Assembly (NCBI RefSeq): GCF_021295395.1 | Contig: NZ_JAIWOU010000003.1 | Span: 46,713 to 110,712, forward strand | Source of the DNA: Komagataeibacter sp. FNDCR2 | Lineage (GTDB): Bacteria; Pseudomonadota; Alphaproteobacteria; Acetobacterales; Acetobacteraceae | Length of the DNA stretch: 64,000 bases | Direction of reading: 5' to 3' | Part shown: positions 36,607-46,349 of the stretch, piece after piece | Numbering within the stretch: position 1 is the first letter of the stretch | Layout: every line of letters begins with the position of its first letter | Program-made: the position numbers and the translations under genes | The notes under the pieces: model-generated | The model's input: only the letters and a program-made list of their open reading frames with translations | Told to the model about the DNA's origin: nothing | Databases searched by the model: none

Positions 36607-38145
36607 TCAGAACTCCTCCCATCCCTTGTCGGACGATGTTGTCGGCAGATGGTTGGCCAGCATGGCCACTGTTGCACGCGCGGTCTTTCCCGCACGCGGC
36701 GGCGGGGGTGTGAACGTCGGCACGTCGTCCGCCACGGCATTGATGGCCGGTGCCCTTTCCCGCCTGTTGCCGATCTTGAACCGGCTGAGTGTCTGCGCCA
36801 GCGTTCTGGTCTCGGCCGTCAGGTTATGACTGGCGGCCGTCGTTTCCTCGACCATGGCCGCGTTCTGCTGCGTGACCTGGTCCATGTCACCGATGGCGGT
36901 CGTGACTTCCGACAGCCGCTGGGCCTGCTGCTGGGTGGAAACGGAAATTTCCTCCACCCGGGTGGCGCTGTTCTGCGTGCTTCCGGCGAAATCAGTCAGG
37001 TAATGACCCGTCTTCTGCACCAGATCGACGCCCTTGGTGACCTGATCGGCCGAAAGTGAAATCAGGCGTTTGATCTCGCTTGCCGATTTGGCCGACTGTT
37101 CCGCCAGGGATCGGACTTCCTGTGCCACCACGGCAAAGCCGCGACCGGCATCACCCGCGCGGGCGGCTTCGACGCCGGCGTTCAGAGCCAGGACATTGGT
37201 CTGGAATGCAATGCCATCGATAACCGAGATGATTTCACCAATAGCGTCGGATGACTTCTTGATCTCATCCATCGCCTGCGTCGTCTTGACCATGATCTCG
37301 GTGGCCGCCGTCACTTTCTCCAGTGCCTGCTTTGTTTCCTTGCTGGCTTCGGAGCATGCGGTTGCGGTGCGCTGCACGCCTTCTGTAATGGTACGGACCG
37401 AGGCCGCGGCCTGACCAAGGTTCGATGCCTGTTTTTCGGTCCGCTTGGCCAGATCGTCCGAGGCGGTGGAAATCTCGGTGGCACCGGTGGCGATCAGGTC
37501 GGAATTGCTGGCTACGGCACGCAGGGCCTCGTTCAGCCGCAGAGCGGAATGGTTGAACGCATCTCGCAGCGGCGCGAATTCTCCGTCGAAGATGGTATCG
37601 GTGATCCGCGCACGGAGATCTCCCTTGGCCATCACGGCCAGAGCCGCCCCAAGCGCCTCTATGGCTTCATGGGTCTGCCTGTCACGTTCCTGGCTGCGCT
37701 TGAGGGCTTCCCTGATTTCTTCCCCCATCGCCTCCTGGCGCGCCTTGGCTTCGGCCTGTTCCTCCACACCGCGGGCGAACGCGACCATCACGCGGGCCAG
37801 ACGCCCCGTGCAGTCCCGATTATCCAGGAACTGCACATGGCTGTCGTTGCGGACTTCCCCCCGCCCCAGCTGCTCACCGATGGTGGCAAGCGTTTCAATG
37901 GGTTTCGTCACCACAAAGGTCATTGCGGCCCAAAGGGAGAAGACGATTACCTGTCCGATTCCAAGGGCGCACATATTCATAACAAACATGTGGCTGACAG
38001 GCTCATGAATGAAATATCCAACAGCCTCGATAATGATCTGGAGTATGAGATACATCTCCAGACACAGCATCGCTACCCTGATCTTGACGCGGAGCGGAGC
38101 GTCCTTGTTCAGCCACTTCAACATGCCGATGCAACTTCCCTTCAT
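36607..38145 (-). CDS. methyl-accepting chemotaxis protein without a periplasmic domain
   Basis: 512 residues. Two close membrane helices at residues ~25-75 are joined by a loop of only ~10 residues, so there is no outside sensor domain. A HAMP-like region ([17 protein letters not shown]) and a second HAMP-like part (DLRARITDT) follow. The signalling hairpin is conserved ([37 protein letters not shown]) and methylation helices flank it. First gene of the operon, as IcpA/mcp in rhizobia. It would sense membrane or cytoplasmic signals such as energy state. Confidence 0.93.
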   Translation of the reverse strand: MKGSCIGMLKWLNKDAPLRVKIRVAMLCLEMYLILQIIIEAVGYFIHEPVSHMFVMNMCALGIGQVIVFSLWAAMTFVVTKPIETLATIGEQLGRGEVRNDSHVQFLDNRDCTGRLARVMVAFARGVEEQAEAKARQEAMGEEIREALKRSQERDRQTHEAIEALGAALAVMAKGDLRARITDTIFDGEFAPLRDAFNHSALRLNEALRAVASNSDLIATGATEISTASDDLAKRTEKQASNLGQAAASVRTITEGVQRTATACSEASKETKQALEKVTAATEIMVKTTQAMDEIKKSSDAIGEIISVIDGIAFQTNVLALNAGVEAARAGDAGRGFAVVAQEVRSLAEQSAKSASEIKRLISLSADQVTKGVDLVQKTGHYLTDFAGSTQNSATRVEEISVSTQQQAQRLSEVTTAIGDMDQVTQQNAAMVEETTAASHNLTAETRTLAQTLSRFKIGNRRERAPAINAVADDVPTFTPPPPRAGKTARATVAMLANHLPTTSSDKGWEEF

Positions 38146-38664
38146 GTTTCACGAGATATCGCGCATGGAACCGTCCGCGCAGCAAAACCCGCCTTGGGCG
38201 GCACACCTGGCACCGGTAGCCTTTCCGCCCCCCGGTGAAGCAGGATGGAAGGTACATGGCACATCCCTGTGGAAGGAGATGCTTCCATGCACCCTGTCCA
38301 ACTGAAAACCGGGTAGTTATCTCTATGTCCGAACGGATAGCTACCCGTCAATACCTGCACCATGACTGCATTGATCCAGTCCGAAGAAATCGTTCGGAAA
38401 GTTATGAATATATTAAGACTGAAAATAAGCGTGGGATTCGAGAAAAGCGTTAATAAGATATTTCAGCCGTCATTTTATAGACGCCTGACATTCAGGGGCA
38501 TAATTTCAAAAGCGATAATGCGAATGAAAAACAACCCCGTCTCCATGCTGCCATGCATATGTGTCAGGACTTCCGGCAGGCTGGCAGGTTTCATCGCCCT
38601 GCATCATGGCACCAGCCCTGCATGGCCGGGACGCTGCCGCCGCTCAGGTTGCTTTTGCCGGCCA
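38146..38664. other. intergenic region upstream of the che operon
   Basis: About 520 bp. Short frames such as 38362-38676 lack family signatures and ribosome sites, so no gene is called. It must contain the che operon promoter, and holds the inverted repeat at 38310-38347. Confidence 0.5.
38310..38347. promoter_or_regulatory. 12 bp inverted repeat upstream of mcp
   Basis: Arms CGGGTAGTTATC (38310-38321) and GATAGCTACCCG (38336-38347) pair with one G-T position around a 14-base spacer, ~165 bp upstream of mcp. The centre-to-centre distance of ~26 bp would suit a dimeric regulator. A terminator is less likely because no T-run follows on the operon strand. Confidence 0.45.
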
Positions 38665-39648
38665 TCAGCCCTGTGACCCTGTCCCGCTTTCACGCTCCGG
38701 GATGAAATCCAGAGATCCGACGCCAAACTTTCCCAGTGCCTTGCAGATCTGCAGGTAATCCCCCGGGCGCCTGCGGAATAACCACATCCCCCCATACACG
38801 ACCATCTGGGCAAGGGCGACCGCGTAAACCCCCAGACGGGTCGCCACGGGATTAGGACTGATGGCCAGTCGCACCATAGCCGAATGCCTCGAGCTGCGTT
38901 GGACGCGTTTGCACATATAGGCAAATGTCATGCGCCCCGCCTCGTTAAACTCCCACACCCGCGCATTGGCGCACCACACGAAGCGGCGCTTTTCATGTGC
39001 AAGTGTAAGCAGAAGGAGGGTATCTTCACCTCCACAGCGACCCAGTTTTTCATCAAAGGGCGCTTTTCCTACCAGGCAGGTGGCGCGGCGCATCATTGAA
39101 TTGCCGGTTCCCAGACCACGCGGCTGGGGCGGAAACCAGCGGAGCGGATAAATCTCCGCGTCCTGCTTCATCTGGAAATCAGTTGTATAAAAACGACCGT
39201 CCGCATCCCAGTCAGGTGCGGATCCCCCCGCGAAAACAGGATATTTCGGCCCGAAACTGGCATCCGCCCCCGTTCTGTCCAGGCAGGTGAAATGAGCCGC
39301 CAGCCAGTCAGGCTCCGGTGCTTCATCATCATCCACGAATGCAATGAAGGCACCTTTCGCGGCGGCTACGCCACAGTTGCGGGCATGGGCGATATTGCGT
39401 ACACCTGCGGGAACATGATGCAGGGGAACCGGGCTTTGTGGCTGCAGGCGGGTCACAACGTCCCGCGCCATCCGTTCCGGATGATTATCCGCCACCATAA
39501 TTTCCCATGTCAGCCCGGCAGGAACGCCGGTCTGGTTCATGCAGGCCCTCAGGGTTCGCTCCAGCAGGTCCATGCGGTCATAACATGGAACGACAATGCT
39601 TACCGTCACCGGGCATTCCCGCATAGCAACCGCCGAGGAATTATGCAC
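38665..39648 (-). CDS. GT2 family glycosyltransferase
   Basis: 327 residues. The GTG start at 39648 has AAGGACGG upstream, and ATG 39624 is possible. GT-A fold: VSIVVPCYDRMDLLERTL at the N-terminus, NCGVAAAKGAFIAFVDDDEAPEPDWL with the DxD near 115-125, GTGNSMMRRATCL near 190, and GGEDTLLL as the acidic base motif. One hydrophobic helix near 280 may attach it to the membrane. Probably adds a sugar to the lipid-linked exopolysaccharide repeat unit of the neighbouring cluster. Specificity unknown. Confidence 0.9.
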   Translation of the reverse strand: MHNSSAVAMRECPVTVSIVVPCYDRMDLLERTLRACMNQTGVPAGLTWEIMVADNHPERMARDVVTRLQPQSPVPLHHVPAGVRNIAHARNCGVAAAKGAFIAFVDDDEAPEPDWLAAHFTCLDRTGADASFGPKYPVFAGGSAPDWDADGRFYTTDFQMKQDAEIYPLRWFPPQPRGLGTGNSMMRRATCLVGKAPFDEKLGRCGGEDTLLLLTLAHEKRRFVWCANARVWEFNEAGRMTFAYMCKRVQRSSRHSAMVRLAISPNPVATRLGVYAVALAQMVVYGGMWLFRRRPGDYLQICKALGKFGVGSLDFIPERESGTGSQG

Positions 39649-39729
39649 AAATGCCGTCCTTGTTCTGGCTGTATAACCGGCTGGCAGTAGAGCATATTTT
39701 TTCGGGCCGTTACAGTAGGGGCATGCAGG

Positions 39730-41079
39730 ATGGCTGAGCAGGCGGATTCTCTCCTGGGAAGGAATATCCAGCAGACCGACTGGGTCAGCCGTCTTTCCAC
39801 CATCCTTCTATGCGCCATGATGCTCTTTTCGATCGTGAGCGTTCCGGACTTCAACCGCAGCGCCTCGGTCGCGGCCAGCACCGACCATGTCAATCCCATC
39901 AACCGGTTCGTATGGCTTGGGCTGCTGAGCATGGCGCTTCCCCTTATCCGGGCGCGCTGGGCGCAGATCCTGCGGCTGATAAAGGCATCATGGCTGCTGA
40001 TTGGACTTTTTCTTTATTTTACATGCAGCACGGTATGGGCGCTTGACCCGCCCATATCCACCCGCCGCATCATGTTCGCATGGATCGAGATCATTCTCGC
40101 GGTCACGCTCACATGCACCATGAAGGACCGGAAATATCTTCTGAAATTCATATTCATTTCCTGTCTGGTCGCCGCCATAGCGGATCTGATCGTATGGATC
40201 CTGATGCCGGGTTATGCCATGACCAGCGAGGGACTGGCAGGAATACAGAGCCAGAAGAACCAGACCGGCCTGATCATGATGTATGGCCTTCTGGCGGGTG
40301 GCCCCCTGCTGCTCTATCGCCCCCCGAAACGGGAGCGTTACAGGATACTGGCGGGGATGGGGCTGTTATTCCTGCTGCTTCTGGCCAGCCGCTCCAAGAC
40401 CTGCCTGGGCATTATCGTGATCATGCCGGTTCTGGTCCTGCTGTTTTTCAAGCTGACCCACAGCCGCATGTCATTATCCGTGGCTATTGTCGTTTCAATT
40501 TTCGCCATCCTTATCTGTACCGTCTTTGGATATTTCATATGGTGTGAAATTACGAACGTCTCTCCCTTTGCCCTTTTTCAGGACATGACCTTCACCAGCC
40601 GAACCGATCTGTGGTCCTTCATGTTCCAGGAAATCCAGAAGCGTCCCTGGTTCGGGGCAGGATTTTATTCATTCTGGTCCATTGACCCCTCGGTTCAGCC
40701 CAGCCTCAAGACATCCATGTGGTTCGGCAGTGAGGCGCATATCAACGAAGCCCATGACGGTTATCTGGACCTGCTGGCCACCGGGGGCGCGGTGGGATTT
40801 ATCTGGGGCCTGTCGATCATCATCCGCACATTCACGCTGGCGCTTGAGGCACTGGGCAGAGCCGGGCGCCCTGACCCCAGCAGACCGACCGTCCTGAGCT
40901 ACCCTCTGGCCTGCTTTCATGTGTCTTTTCTATGCGCCCTGTGCATTCACAATTTTACGGAATCAAACCTGTTCTGTAATAATGGTATGCTGGCCGTTGC
41001 CCTGTATTTTACAATTTTTGATCTCGAAGACCGGCAAGGAAACGACGACCAGCCCCCTTCGCAGAGGGGGATGGCATAG
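39730..41079 (+). CDS. Wzy/O-antigen-ligase type polysaccharide polymerase
   Basis: 449 residues with about ten membrane helices. It matches the Wzy_C/O-antigen ligase pattern: a long periplasmic loop between residues ~280 and 350 containing TSRTDLWSFMFQEIQKRPWFGAGFYSFW and EAHINEAHDGYLDLLATGG, with the conserved His near the end. It should join repeat units on the periplasmic side, the role of GumE in xanthan. It is monocistronic, convergent with the next GT4 gene (14 bp apart). Confidence 0.88.
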   Translation: MAEQADSLLGRNIQQTDWVSRLSTILLCAMMLFSIVSVPDFNRSASVAASTDHVNPINRFVWLGLLSMALPLIRARWAQILRLIKASWLLIGLFLYFTCSTVWALDPPISTRRIMFAWIEIILAVTLTCTMKDRKYLLKFIFISCLVAAIADLIVWILMPGYAMTSEGLAGIQSQKNQTGLIMMYGLLAGGPLLLYRPPKRERYRILAGMGLLFLLLLASRSKTCLGIIVIMPVLVLLFFKLTHSRMSLSVAIVVSIFAILICTVFGYFIWCEITNVSPFALFQDMTFTSRTDLWSFMFQEIQKRPWFGAGFYSFWSIDPSVQPSLKTSMWFGSEAHINEAHDGYLDLLATGGAVGFIWGLSIIIRTFTLALEALGRAGRPDPSRPTVLSYPLACFHVSFLCALCIHNFTESNLFCNNGMLAVALYFTIFDLEDRQGNDDQPPSQRGMA

Positions 41080-41093
41080 ACCGGGCTGGCCAT

Positions 41094-42455
41094 TCAGTCC
41101 CTATCGCGAAAAGGCATGCCCCAATCCGGTCGGGTTGGGCGTTTCCCCATCACCCAGCGATAAATTTCCATGATCTGTTCCGCCTTGCGGGACCAGGTGA
41201 AAAAGGTGTTCGCCCGCGTCCGGCCATTGCGCGATAAAGGCACGAGCTGATCGGGTTGCGCCACGATACGCCCCAGAACGGTCCGGAGTGCACTGACAAA
41301 CGCGGGACGCCCGGCCAGGGGGACCAGAAACGCGCAGTTGGGAGAGGCCAGTTCCGCCGGGCCACCATAATCCGCAATAACCGGAACCACCCCCATGGCC
41401 ATGGCCTCCAGCACCACCGCCCCACCAAATTCCCGAATGGAGGGAAAGGTCAGGATATCAGCCTTGCCGAGGTATTCCGCGATCTGATGATGGTCCAGTG
41501 CTCCCGTAAAATGTACCTTTTCATCAATCCCGAATTGACTGATCTGCTCCCGCAGTCTGGCTTCTTCCGGACCAATCCCGATAATCGTCAGGGTCATCCG
41601 CCCTGACTGCAGAAAGGGAGCTGCTGCCTCAATCAGCATGTCGCATCCCTTGTAGGGCACCAGGCGGCCGATATAGATGGCGTGGACCGGGCGGTTGGCA
41701 TAATCCTGCGCCGTACGCGCGCGCGCCAGCGGGAAGCGGCGTGGATCAAACCCATTTTCAGGGATATAGAAGGTCTTGCGCCGCCATTTCGCGGGGATTT
41801 CCCGCCAGGCGCTCATTCCCCCCGCGATAATGGCCGATGCGGCGTTGCGGGTGGACCTGTATCCCGGCACGAACCTGAACAGGAACCGGAACCGGGACAG
41901 CCACTCCCCTTCCTGTTTCTGTAAATCAGGAAACTGGGGAGGCCATGGCAGGCCCCCATTGATAGGCCCCAGAACGAATGGCACCCCGGATGCCCGGCAC
42001 CATGAGGCAAACGGGCTGGGTACGGCAGGGCTGACCGGCGTGACCCGGTGCACCAGATCAAACCGCTTCCCCTTCAATGCCTTGCGGAAGCGCTGCCAGA
42101 CAATCCATTCAAACAGCAGATAGGACGGAATGGTAAGCGCCGTCAGGACCGCCCAGCCCTTGTTGGGGCCGCTTATCCAGTTGACCAGACGCACCATCGG
42201 TTCAAAGATGAACTCGGTGTCAATGGCCGTGTAATCACGCCCTTCCTTCAGACCCGCCCGGTCCAGGGCCGCTCTGTTACGCTGACGTGTCACCAGATGC
42301 ACATCAGCCAGACGGGCAACGGCCTCGTAATGCGACCATCCCACAAGGGGGACACTATACCATTCCGGATTACAGGATTCCGCCAGCATTAAAACGCGCG
42401 GGCGGGAATATTTTCCTGTCACGTCCGGAAGGGATTTTGCTGCGACGGGCTCCAT
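41094..42455 (-). CDS. GT4 family glycosyltransferase
   Basis: 453 residues from ATG 42455. ATG 42488 is in frame but would overlap wza. GT-B fold: N-terminal LMLAESCNPEWYSVPLVGWS, then HAIYIGRLVPYKGCDMLIEA near 270 and LTFPSIREFGGAVVLEAMAMG near 345, with the two donor-site glutamates (E-F-GG-x-x-x-x-E). Likely cytoplasmic and membrane-associated. It overlaps or abuts wza and probably belongs to the same leftward operon. Confidence 0.93.
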   Translation of the reverse strand: MEPVAAKSLPDVTGKYSRPRVLMLAESCNPEWYSVPLVGWSHYEAVARLADVHLVTRQRNRAALDRAGLKEGRDYTAIDTEFIFEPMVRLVNWISGPNKGWAVLTALTIPSYLLFEWIVWQRFRKALKGKRFDLVHRVTPVSPAVPSPFASWCRASGVPFVLGPINGGLPWPPQFPDLQKQEGEWLSRFRFLFRFVPGYRSTRNAASAIIAGGMSAWREIPAKWRRKTFYIPENGFDPRRFPLARARTAQDYANRPVHAIYIGRLVPYKGCDMLIEAAAPFLQSGRMTLTIIGIGPEEARLREQISQFGIDEKVHFTGALDHHQIAEYLGKADILTFPSIREFGGAVVLEAMAMGVVPVIADYGGPAELASPNCAFLVPLAGRPAFVSALRTVLGRIVAQPDQLVPLSRNGRTRANTFFTWSRKAEQIMEIYRWVMGKRPTRPDWGMPFRDRD

Positions 42456-42462
42456 GCTTGCT

Positions 42463-43176
42463 TTAATAGAACATTCCGGTTCCGACATTGTAGTTCAATG
42501 TCCGGTTGAAGGGGATGGCCTTGTCGATATACTGCTCGATAAAGAGATCGAACGAACCGGCTTCCGTCTTGGGAATATAAACGACATCTCCCGGGCGCAG
42601 GGCAACATTATCGCGACTATCCGCCGTGTTGAGATAGCGCCGCAGGTTGACGACCCGCATCATCGGGCGGCCATCGGCCCGGCGGCGGATGAGAATGGTC
42701 TCGCTCATTTCAGCGGCATCAATCGCGCCACCCGCCGTAATGACAGCCTGCATGGCGTTGGTCGGTCCCACCATGGGGTAGATCCCCTGCTTCTTGACTT
42801 CACCACCCACATAAATCTGGGCCGCGTCATAGGCATGGATCAACACATCGGGCGAAGGCTCCCGCAGATAGGCCGTATAGCGTTCGGTGAGCAGCCTGCG
42901 CAGGTCCTCCACGGTAATACCGGCGGCCTGCACCGTTCCCACCAGTGGGGCGGACATGCTACCATCCGGCGCTATGGGGATATTGGTCTCGTTCAGTTCC
43001 GGGTTGAGAATGAAACGTAATCCTACGCTATCCCCCGGTGCGAGATGATAGGGGACGACATCATCCGACCACGGCACAAAGTGCTTGGCCCCATGGGGCC
43101 GGGGATCAAGATGCTCCACGCAACCACCCAGAAGCACCACGCTTGCGAAGAGCAGGAACCAGGGAAAGAAGCGCAT
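42463..43176 (-). CDS. Wza/GumB-type polysaccharide export lipoprotein
   Basis: 237 residues from ATG 43176. The signal peptide ends in LLGGC, a lipobox. The Poly_export pattern is present (YHLAPGDSVGLRFILNPELNET, IAPDGSMSAPLVGTVQAAG, LRRLLTERYTAYLREPSPDV). A SLBB-like beta-grasp repeat follows (IYVGGEVKKQGIYPMVGP, ALRPGDVVYIPKT). It forms the outer-membrane exit channel for the polymer. It is shorter than E. coli Wza (379), similar to GumB. Confidence 0.93.
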   Translation of the reverse strand: MRFFPWFLLFASVVLLGGCVEHLDPRPHGAKHFVPWSDDVVPYHLAPGDSVGLRFILNPELNETNIPIAPDGSMSAPLVGTVQAAGITVEDLRRLLTERYTAYLREPSPDVLIHAYDAAQIYVGGEVKKQGIYPMVGPTNAMQAVITAGGAIDAAEMSETILIRRRADGRPMMRVVNLRRYLNTADSRDNVALRPGDVVYIPKTEAGSFDLFIEQYIDKAIPFNRTLNYNVGTGMFY

Positions 43177-43404
43177 AGATTCCAGACAGTTCGGATTGCA
43201 AGATTCACTTTTAGGTTCTAGTAAACTTTTTCGAAGTCCCATGCAACAGGGGGTCTGGCCTGATAGAGCCGGATACACACCGCCAGACGGTAACATATTG
43301 CAAAGGTCGGTCATGATACATTTTCTGGTTTCCGTAACATTAACAGATGCCTAAAATATAAAACCGCAATATGTTCTGCAAAATGACTGTAACTGGCGCC
43401 CTGA

Positions 43405-44922
43405 ATGACTGAAAAAACCAAGCCATTTCTGATCGCCAGGTCCGCTTCATACCATAAATGGAGCATAAGGGACATACTGACGTCATTTTTCTACTATCAG
43501 AATGTTATAACTATAGCGTTTGTAATTCCATGCGTTCTTGGCTTCCTTGCCAGCCTTACGGCGCGCCCCAGCTTTACCGCGCATGCCCGGCTTTTGGTTC
43601 TGTACGGGAATGAATATGTCTTCCACCCCACGGACCAGCAAAGCGGCAGCAGCATCGTGCTGGACCGCGACCAGATCATGCAGGGGGAACTGGGGATCCT
43701 GAACAGCCCGACCCTTGCCCAGGAAGTCGTCAACGATGTGGGGCGGCAGACCCTCTATCCGGGAATGAACAGTTATAACGCGGAAACACGCCAGAACGCC
43801 GTAACGCGTTTCAGCCGGGATCTGCGCATTACCATAGTTCCCCAGTCCAACCTGATCGAACTGTCCCTTCGCAATCTCAACCGTAATGTCGCGCGGCGCG
43901 CGCTGGAGGTTTTCGTCCAGGATTACATCCGCTACCGGACCGAGGTTTTCAACCGCCGGACCACGGATGCCCCAAGCACCCTGCACCAGCAGATGGTCAC
44001 CGCGTTTCATGATGCGGAAAACCATCTGGTCACTTTCGAGCTGGAACACAACATCAGCGATCTTCCACAGCAATATTCCCTGCTGCTGCGGCGGGTCAGT
44101 GACCTGGAAGATGAAAAAACTGGTATTGTAAGCGAAATCAATAATCTGGATGCACAGATCAACACGATAGAACATGCCCTGGGGGTGCTGCCGAAAGTCG
44201 TTGAACTCTACGCCGATACCGACGAGAGCGACCGTGCGAAGCTGCTGACCAGCCGACTGGGCCAGCTCATGATCCAGAAGGCAGATGTAGGGGGACGTTA
44301 CAAGGATAACTTTCCTATTCTTCAGGACATAAATAAGCAGATCACCGATATTGAAAAAAACCTGCACCAGATCCCGACGCGGGAAAAGCAGACCACCCGG
44401 CAGGGCATCAATTCCGTTTACAACGAACTGTACCAGCAGAATATCCTGTTACGCTCCAGGACAGAGGGCCTTCGCGCCAAAGAGACCACCATTGCCGAAG
44501 GCGCCGACAAACTGCATGCCCGCCTTCATGAACTGGTTTCCCTGTCGGCCCAGTATCGCGCCCTTCAGACCGAGCGCGATGTCATGGCGGCCAGCTATCA
44601 GGCCATTACCCAGAATGCCGAGGAAGCCCGGCTGACAACGGTTGCCAACCAGCAGGCCAGCGCCAATATCCGCGTTGTCCAGCCCCCCGAAACGCCCCTG
44701 CATGGAACGAGCCTGCGTCTTCCCCTGCTGGTTCTGGGTATCTTTGCGGGGGCCATTGTGGGGGCCGCCGTTCTGGCCCTGTGTGTCACCACGCAAAAAA
44801 TATTCATAACCGTCCGGGACGTGGAAAGCATGCTGGGCCTGCCTGTTCTGGCGGCAGTGACCGACAGGAACCCGCCACCGCCACGTCAAAATTCCTTCCT
44901 GTTCTGGAAAAGAAAACCCTGA
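43405..44922 (+). CDS. GumC-type polysaccharide co-polymerase (Wzz domain, no kinase)
   Basis: 505 residues. Two membrane helices, near residues 30-50 and 430-455, enclose a long periplasmic coiled-coil region. The Wzz-like proximal part and the GNVR-like segment (LSAQYRALQTERDVMAASYQAITQNAEEARL) are visible. It sets polymer length and connects polymerase and export protein. The C-terminal cytoplasmic tail is short, so the kinase is a separate protein, as in alphaproteobacterial and Gram-positive systems. TGATG overlap with the next gene. Confidence 0.92.
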   Translation: MTEKTKPFLIARSASYHKWSIRDILTSFFYYQNVITIAFVIPCVLGFLASLTARPSFTAHARLLVLYGNEYVFHPTDQQSGSSIVLDRDQIMQGELGILNSPTLAQEVVNDVGRQTLYPGMNSYNAETRQNAVTRFSRDLRITIVPQSNLIELSLRNLNRNVARRALEVFVQDYIRYRTEVFNRRTTDAPSTLHQQMVTAFHDAENHLVTFELEHNISDLPQQYSLLLRRVSDLEDEKTGIVSEINNLDAQINTIEHALGVLPKVVELYADTDESDRAKLLTSRLGQLMIQKADVGGRYKDNFPILQDINKQITDIEKNLHQIPTREKQTTRQGINSVYNELYQQNILLRSRTEGLRAKETTIAEGADKLHARLHELVSLSAQYRALQTERDVMAASYQAITQNAEEARLTTVANQQASANIRVVQPPETPLHGTSLRLPLLVLGIFAGAIVGAAVLALCVTTQKIFITVRDVESMLGLPVLAAVTDRNPPPPRQNSFLFWKRKP

Positions 44923-45590
44923 TGGCTACTGCCCTGACGCCAGCGACCATAGCCAGCCAGCTCCATAGCCGCTTTCTCAGCGAGCAGGATGCGACCCGGC
45001 TGTTCTATCTGCTCCCCCACCAGCAGCAGAAAGCCTTTGCCATACAGTTCCTGGCGCCTGACCCCGGTGCGGGCACGTCCAGCATCACGCGGGATTTCGC
45101 CGTGGTCGCCAGCAACAGGCTGGGACTGAACATACTGCTGATTTCCATCAGTGAGGCAACGGGCAAGGCCGCATCCGTCATACACCACCGTTATGCCCTG
45201 CCCCTGCAGGCCGTGACCGATCTGGATCTGACCTTCAACGGCAATCTTTCGGCGTTCAGGGTACAGCAGATCCCCCTTTCCATCGTGATTCCCAACGAAC
45301 ATGTCGGCAGCCGACTGCACCAGAGAGACTGGATCAACTTCGTAACAAGTCAGGAAAACAATTTTGATCTGATCCTCATAGATTCACCGGCGGCCAGCGC
45401 ATCGCATATGGGGGCGGGCCTTTCCGCCAATGTGGATGCCAATATTATTGTTCTCGAAGCTGAAAAAACCGATTATAACAAGACAAGATATCTTATAAAC
45501 TGCATTGAAGAAGTGAAAGGTTATATACTTGGAACAATACTGAACAAAAGACATTTCTACATACCAAACTCAATTTACAAAAAGATCTGA
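44922..45590 (+). CDS. BY-kinase-like ATPase with degenerate Walker A
   Basis: 222 residues from ATG 44922. The frame extends upstream inside gumC. The CpsD/Wzc-kinase fold is recognisable: the P-loop position reads PDPGAGTSS, where the usual form is PGEGKTT/S. The catalytic Lys is Thr52 and Glu is Ala50. Walker A' reads ILLISISEATG and Walker B LILIDSPAAS with Asp154. The C-terminus holds only two tyrosines (YIPNSIY) rather than a Tyr cluster. It is coupled to the co-polymerase by a TGATG overlap, so it likely regulates it without strong kinase activity. Confidence 0.82.
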   Translation: MATALTPATIASQLHSRFLSEQDATRLFYLLPHQQQKAFAIQFLAPDPGAGTSSITRDFAVVASNRLGLNILLISISEATGKAASVIHHRYALPLQAVTDLDLTFNGNLSAFRVQQIPLSIVIPNEHVGSRLHQRDWINFVTSQENNFDLILIDSPAASASHMGAGLSANVDANIIVLEAEKTDYNKTRYLINCIEEVKGYILGTILNKRHFYIPNSIYKKI

Positions 45591-45616
45591 TTGTTCATAT
45601 TGATTCGGGGGTAAGC

Positions 45617-46198
45617 GTGAGATTTATTACGGATTTCGGAGACGAGGCGACCATCATTCCGTTGTTTGTGGTCACCATCGTCCTGTTCATAGCCATGGGC
45701 TGGAAACGTAACGCGGCCATATGGGGTATTGGTATATTTCTTACCTTTGGCTGTATCGTACTGAGCAAAATGCTGGGCCTGCTCTGGGCCCAGTTTTATG
45801 GCTATGACGGCCACCCTTTCAGCGCCAGCGGCCATGTTGCCTCCAGCTCGGCCGTTTATGGCAGCCTGATCAACATGATCTTCCAGCCGCGCTTTCATTC
45901 CTGGCTAATGGCCATGCTGCCACCTGCCCTGATTGCCGCACTGATTGGCTATACGCGCATCATGCTGCATGCCCATACCCCTATGGAAGTCGTGGCCGGA
46001 GCTGGTATCGGTACGACGGCGGCCACGCTGATTGCCCGTGTCCTTCCGCCTGTCCCGACCTTTCTCGTTCACTGGTTCGCCTTTGCTCTTGTACCCGTCA
46101 TTCTATTTTTTCATGGATATGTCATGGAGGCAGAACCCGTTCTGAAACAGACATTCTATACATCCTATTATTTTCTTAACCAGAATATTGGCTGGTAG
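45617..46198 (+). CDS. PAP2-family membrane phosphatase
   Basis: 193 residues starting at GTG 45617, with GGGGG upstream. About five membrane helices. Acid-phosphatase motifs: SASGHVASSS (PSGH-type) and YTRIMLHAHTPMEVVAG (SRxxxxxHxxxD type with Glu in place of Asp). Likely recycles undecaprenyl pyrophosphate left by polymerisation, or removes a phosphate during polymer synthesis. It is unusual as a dedicated gene inside an exopolysaccharide cluster. Confidence 0.82.
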   Translation: MRFITDFGDEATIIPLFVVTIVLFIAMGWKRNAAIWGIGIFLTFGCIVLSKMLGLLWAQFYGYDGHPFSASGHVASSSAVYGSLINMIFQPRFHSWLMAMLPPALIAALIGYTRIMLHAHTPMEVVAGAGIGTTAATLIARVLPPVPTFLVHWFAFALVPVILFFHGYVMEAEPVLKQTFYTSYYFLNQNIGW

Positions 46199-46349
46199 AT
46201 AAATGTTTTTCAAAAATTTAATGCATTTCACATAATGATATAATCTATAACGAGCAAAATAGATTTATAAACTATATACTATTATGTGTTTCCTTTTTCA
46301 GGGCATTTAACCGCCATTTTGTTACAGAGGCGAAAGTTCGATATCGTCG

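Noticed and set aside
38362..38676. 104-codon plus-strand frame upstream of the GT2 gene
   Set aside because: No family signature or ribosome site. Overlaps the GT2 3' end and the che promoter region.
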